DNA of 64,000 nt. Source: Actinorhabdospora filicis (GTDB lineage Bacteria > Actinomycetota > Actinomycetes > Mycobacteriales > Micromonosporaceae). The DNA is taken from contig NZ_BSTX01000003.1 of the NCBI RefSeq assembly GCF_030269765.1, forward strand, positions 863,959-927,958. Reading direction: 5' to 3'. Below are positions 62,093 through 64,000 of this stretch, in pieces; position 1 is the first letter of the stretch; every line of letters starts with the position of its first letter. A program made the position numbers and the translations under genes. The notes below the pieces were generated by a model. The model had not been told where the DNA came from, did no database searches, and saw only the letters and a list, made by a program, of their open reading frames with translations.

Positions 62093-62875
62093 ATGGCACG
62101 CGCACGCCTGCTGCTCACCACCTTCGCGGTGGCCGCCGCGCTCACCCTCACCGCCTGCGGTGGCGGTGATCCGGCGCCCGCGGAGACGCCGACCACGCCC
62201 CTGCCGCCGCCTCCGGCCGCCGCGCCGGGCGCCGACTGCCCCGAGGACGCCGCCGGGGCGCAGCCGGTCCACTTCGGGCCCGGGGAGACCCTCGGCGGGC
62301 TCGTCTACGGCACCGGCGACAAGGCCCTGGTGCTGACCCACCAGTCCGACGGGACGCTCTGCCAGTGGGCGCCCTACGCCAAGACCTGGGCCGAGCAGGG
62401 CTACCGGGTCCTGGTCTTCGACTTCTCCCGCCGCTCCTCCTCGCAGAACTCCACGGTGGACACCGCCACCGCCGCCGCCGAGGCGCTCAAGTACGTCCGC
62501 TCCACCGGTGCGACCGGGGTGACGATGATCGGGGCGTCCATGGGCGCCACCGCCGCGCTCGTGGCGGCCAGTGCCGCGCAGCCGCCGGTCACCGCCGTCA
62601 TCAGCCTGTCGGCGCCGACGTACTACGACGGCTCCGACGCGCTCAAGGCCGTGGCGAACCTGACCGCCCCGGTCCTCTACGCCGCCGCCGACGGCGACGC
62701 GCAGTACGCGCAGAACGTGGAGAAGCTGATGGCGGCGACCCCGGCGGCCACGAAGAAGTCGGTCATCATCGGCGGCTCCTACCACGGCGTCGACTTCATC
62801 GACCCGAAGAACGCCGACGTCGGGAAGATCCGCGACGCCGTGGCCGACTTCCTCGCCGCCCAGATGCCCGCCTGA
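62093..62875 (+). CDS. Lipoprotein alpha/beta hydrolase
   Basis: A 260-residue exported lipid-anchored protein. The signal ends in LTLTAC, followed by a Pro/Ala linker (about 25-50). The hydrolase core has GASMGATAALVAA (nucleophile Ser elbow), VLYAAADGD (acid strand) and GSYHGVDFI (His). The protein is small for the superfamily and could be a dienelactone-hydrolase-like esterase or peptidase; substrate unknown. It ends 23 bases before crtB, but crtB has its own leaderless-type promoter, so cotranscription is uncertain. Confidence 0.82.
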   Translation: MARARLLLTTFAVAAALTLTACGGGDPAPAETPTTPLPPPPAAAPGADCPEDAAGAQPVHFGPGETLGGLVYGTGDKALVLTHQSDGTLCQWAPYAKTWAEQGYRVLVFDFSRRSSSQNSTVDTATAAAEALKYVRSTGATGVTMIGASMGATAALVAASAAQPPVTAVISLSAPTYYDGSDALKAVANLTAPVLYAAADGDAQYAQNVEKLMAATPAATKKSVIIGGSYHGVDFIDPKNADVGKIRDAVADFLAAQMPA

Positions 62876-62898
62876 CCTCCACTGTTACGCTGCCGGGC

Positions 62899-63798
62899 GT
62901 GATCGCAGCACCCGGCCCCGAGGCCGCCCCCGGCGCCGTCGCGGGGCCGGTGGCCGCCTCCTACCGGCACTGCCGCAGGCTGCACCGCGAGCACGGGCGC
63001 ACCTACTACCTGGCGACGCGGCTGCTGCCCAAGCGGGCGCGGCCGCACGTACACGCCCTCTACGGTTTCGCCCGCTACGTCGACGACATCGTCGACACCG
63101 GGCCGCCGACGACGCCGGAGCGGCGCGCGGAGGCCCTGTCGGCGTGGTCGGCGCGGTTCCTGGCCGGGCTGCGCGGCGTCCCCACCGACGACCCGATCCT
63201 CCCGGCGCTGCTGGACACCGTCCGCCGCTACGGGCTGCCGATCGCCGAGTTCGAGGCCTTCCTGGCCAGCATGACCGCCGACCTGACCGTCACCCGCTAC
63301 CAGACCTACGCCGACCTGCGCGGCTACATGGCAGGTTCGGCGGCGGCGATCGGGACGCTGATGCTGCCGATCCTCGGCTCGGCCGATCCGGCGGCGGCCG
63401 CGCGCCCGGCCCGCGAGCTCGGCTACGCCTTCCAGCTCACCAACTTCATCCGCGACGTCGGCGAGGACCTCGACCGCGGCCGCGTGTACCTGCCGCTGGC
63501 CGACCTGGACGCCTTCGGCGTCACCGTCGAGGACCTGCGCGCCCGCCGGGTGACCCCGGCGATCGTCGCGCTGCTGGAACACGAGATGGCCCGCGCGGAG
63601 ACCCACTACGCCGCCGCGCTGCCCGGCATCGACCTCCTCGACGCCGGTTCGCGCGCCTGCGTCCGTGTCGCCTACACCCTCTACCGCGACATCCTCGGTG
63701 CCGTCCGCGCCTCCGGTTACCGCGTCCTGGACCGCCGTGCGCGCGTCCCGCTGCGCCGCCGCGCCCTGGTGGCGCTGCGGGAACTGAGCCGCCGGTGA
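62899..63798 (+). CDS. crtB: Phytoene/squalene synthase
   Basis: Head-to-head condensation of prenyl diphosphates to phytoene, 299 residues. The first aspartate motif is YVDDIVD and the second is NFIRDVGEDLDRGRVYLP; GRTYYLATRLLP at the N-terminus is typical of CrtB. The GTG start is seven bases after TACGCT (62886-62891), suggesting leaderless transcription. Its stop overlaps the GTG of crtI, so a carotenoid operon begins here and continues beyond the window. Product could also be a squalene-type compound; crtI favours phytoene. Confidence 0.92.
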   Translation: MIAAPGPEAAPGAVAGPVAASYRHCRRLHREHGRTYYLATRLLPKRARPHVHALYGFARYVDDIVDTGPPTTPERRAEALSAWSARFLAGLRGVPTDDPILPALLDTVRRYGLPIAEFEAFLASMTADLTVTRYQTYADLRGYMAGSAAAIGTLMLPILGSADPAAAARPARELGYAFQLTNFIRDVGEDLDRGRVYLPLADLDAFGVTVEDLRARRVTPAIVALLEHEMARAETHYAAALPGIDLLDAGSRACVRVAYTLYRDILGAVRASGYRVLDRRARVPLRRRALVALRELSRR

Positions 63799-64000
63799 GG
63801 GCCGTGGTCGTCGGCGCCGGGCTGGCCGGGCTCGCCTGCGCCCTGCACCTGCGCGGCGCGGGGGCCGAGGTCACCGTCCTGGAACGCGCCGCCGCGCCCG
63901 GTGGTGTCGCCGCCGAGAGCCGCGTGGGCGGGCACCGCTTCGACCTGGGGCCGACCGTGCTGACCGCGCCCGATCTGCTCGACCGGGCCTTCGCAGCGGT
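63795..64000 (+). CDS. crtI: Phytoene desaturase, N-terminal part (3' truncated by window edge)
   Basis: The first 68 residues of a FAD-dependent amine-oxidase-type desaturase. The dinucleotide fold VVVGAGLAGLACALHLRGAG is followed by VLERAAAPGG and HRFDLGPTVLTAPDLL, matching the CrtI N-terminus. Translation is coupled to crtB by a GTGA overlap. The rest lies outside the window. Confidence 0.85.
   Translation, partial: MRAVVVGAGLAGLACALHLRGAGAEVTVLERAAAPGGVAAESRVGGHRFDLGPTVLTAPDLLDRAFAA

Overview
The window is very GC-rich (about 70-73% by eye). It shows strong third-position G/C, frequent GTG starts, many 4-base stop/start overlaps, leaderless-type promoters, Tat and lipoprotein signals, a SARP-type regulator, PASTA-like Ser/Thr kinase and PaaX, IdeR-like and Rrf2-like regulatory features. 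This indicates a chromosomal segment of a filamentous actinomycete, probably of the Streptosporangiales/Thermomonosporaceae kind; the family-level placement is inference. No rRNA, tRNA, transposase or phage gene was seen.

Layout. 1-4053: 3' end of RNase D, then the beta-oxidation pair fadA-fadB ending in a strong terminator. 4054-9266: a repeat-bearing spacer, an acetyltransferase/PaaX-type regulator pair behind a palindromic operator, a convergent ElaA-like acetyltransferase, aminopeptidase C, and a Tat-exported beta-lactamase-fold protein. 9329-14679: an unrecognised acidic 613-residue protein, msrB, an Old Yellow Enzyme behind a perfect palindrome, a membrane protein and a cytochrome P450. 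14710-17776: bioA-bioF-bioD, translationally coupled, without bioB. 17828-22812: a DUF3159 membrane protein and an unknown gene diverging around an IdeR-type iron box, a Ser/Thr kinase and a TAP-like lipoprotein hydrolase. 22861-25123: Rrf2 regulator, MFS transporter and AhpD-fold protein, with the same half-conserved operator at both promoters.

25138-38167 is a 13-kb run of minus-strand genes rich in nucleic-acid enzymes: K+ channel, RibD-like reductase, HerA-like ATPase, (terminator), small membrane protein, HTH membrane protein, RNase II-type exonuclease, SbcD, SbcC, a NurA-like nuclease, an Rnl2-type RNA ligase and PanE. HerA, NurA, Mre11/SbcD and Rad50/SbcC are the four parts of the archaeal DNA-end resection machine. 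Finding them within 9.4 kb here, with an RNA ligase attached, is the most interesting system in the window.

38294-46440: a secreted protein with three internal repeats, a 1.1-kb purine-skewed repetitive non-coding stretch containing a perfect 16-bp hairpin, a xylose-isomerase-fold protein, a NAT_N/GNAT_C acyltransferase, a membrane-protein pair, and an ESX-like small protein followed by an 843-residue partner. 46485-51836: small membrane protein, AlkZ-like glycosylase, two membrane proteins and a two-component system with a 22-bp-period direct repeat at its divergent promoter. 51922-52206: a five-repeat type I-E-like CRISPR array without cas genes. 52312-55600: a CBM2 protein whose frame runs through a terminator, an L,D-transpeptidase, and a coiled-coil cell-wall hydrolase-like protein behind a ydaO-type (c-di-AMP) riboswitch. 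55740-64000: an ABC-F protein with a long leader, LtrA-like protein overlapping a SARP regulator tail-to-tail, an M23 peptidase with a SapA-like tail, a lipoprotein hydrolase, and the start of a carotenoid operon (crtB-crtI).
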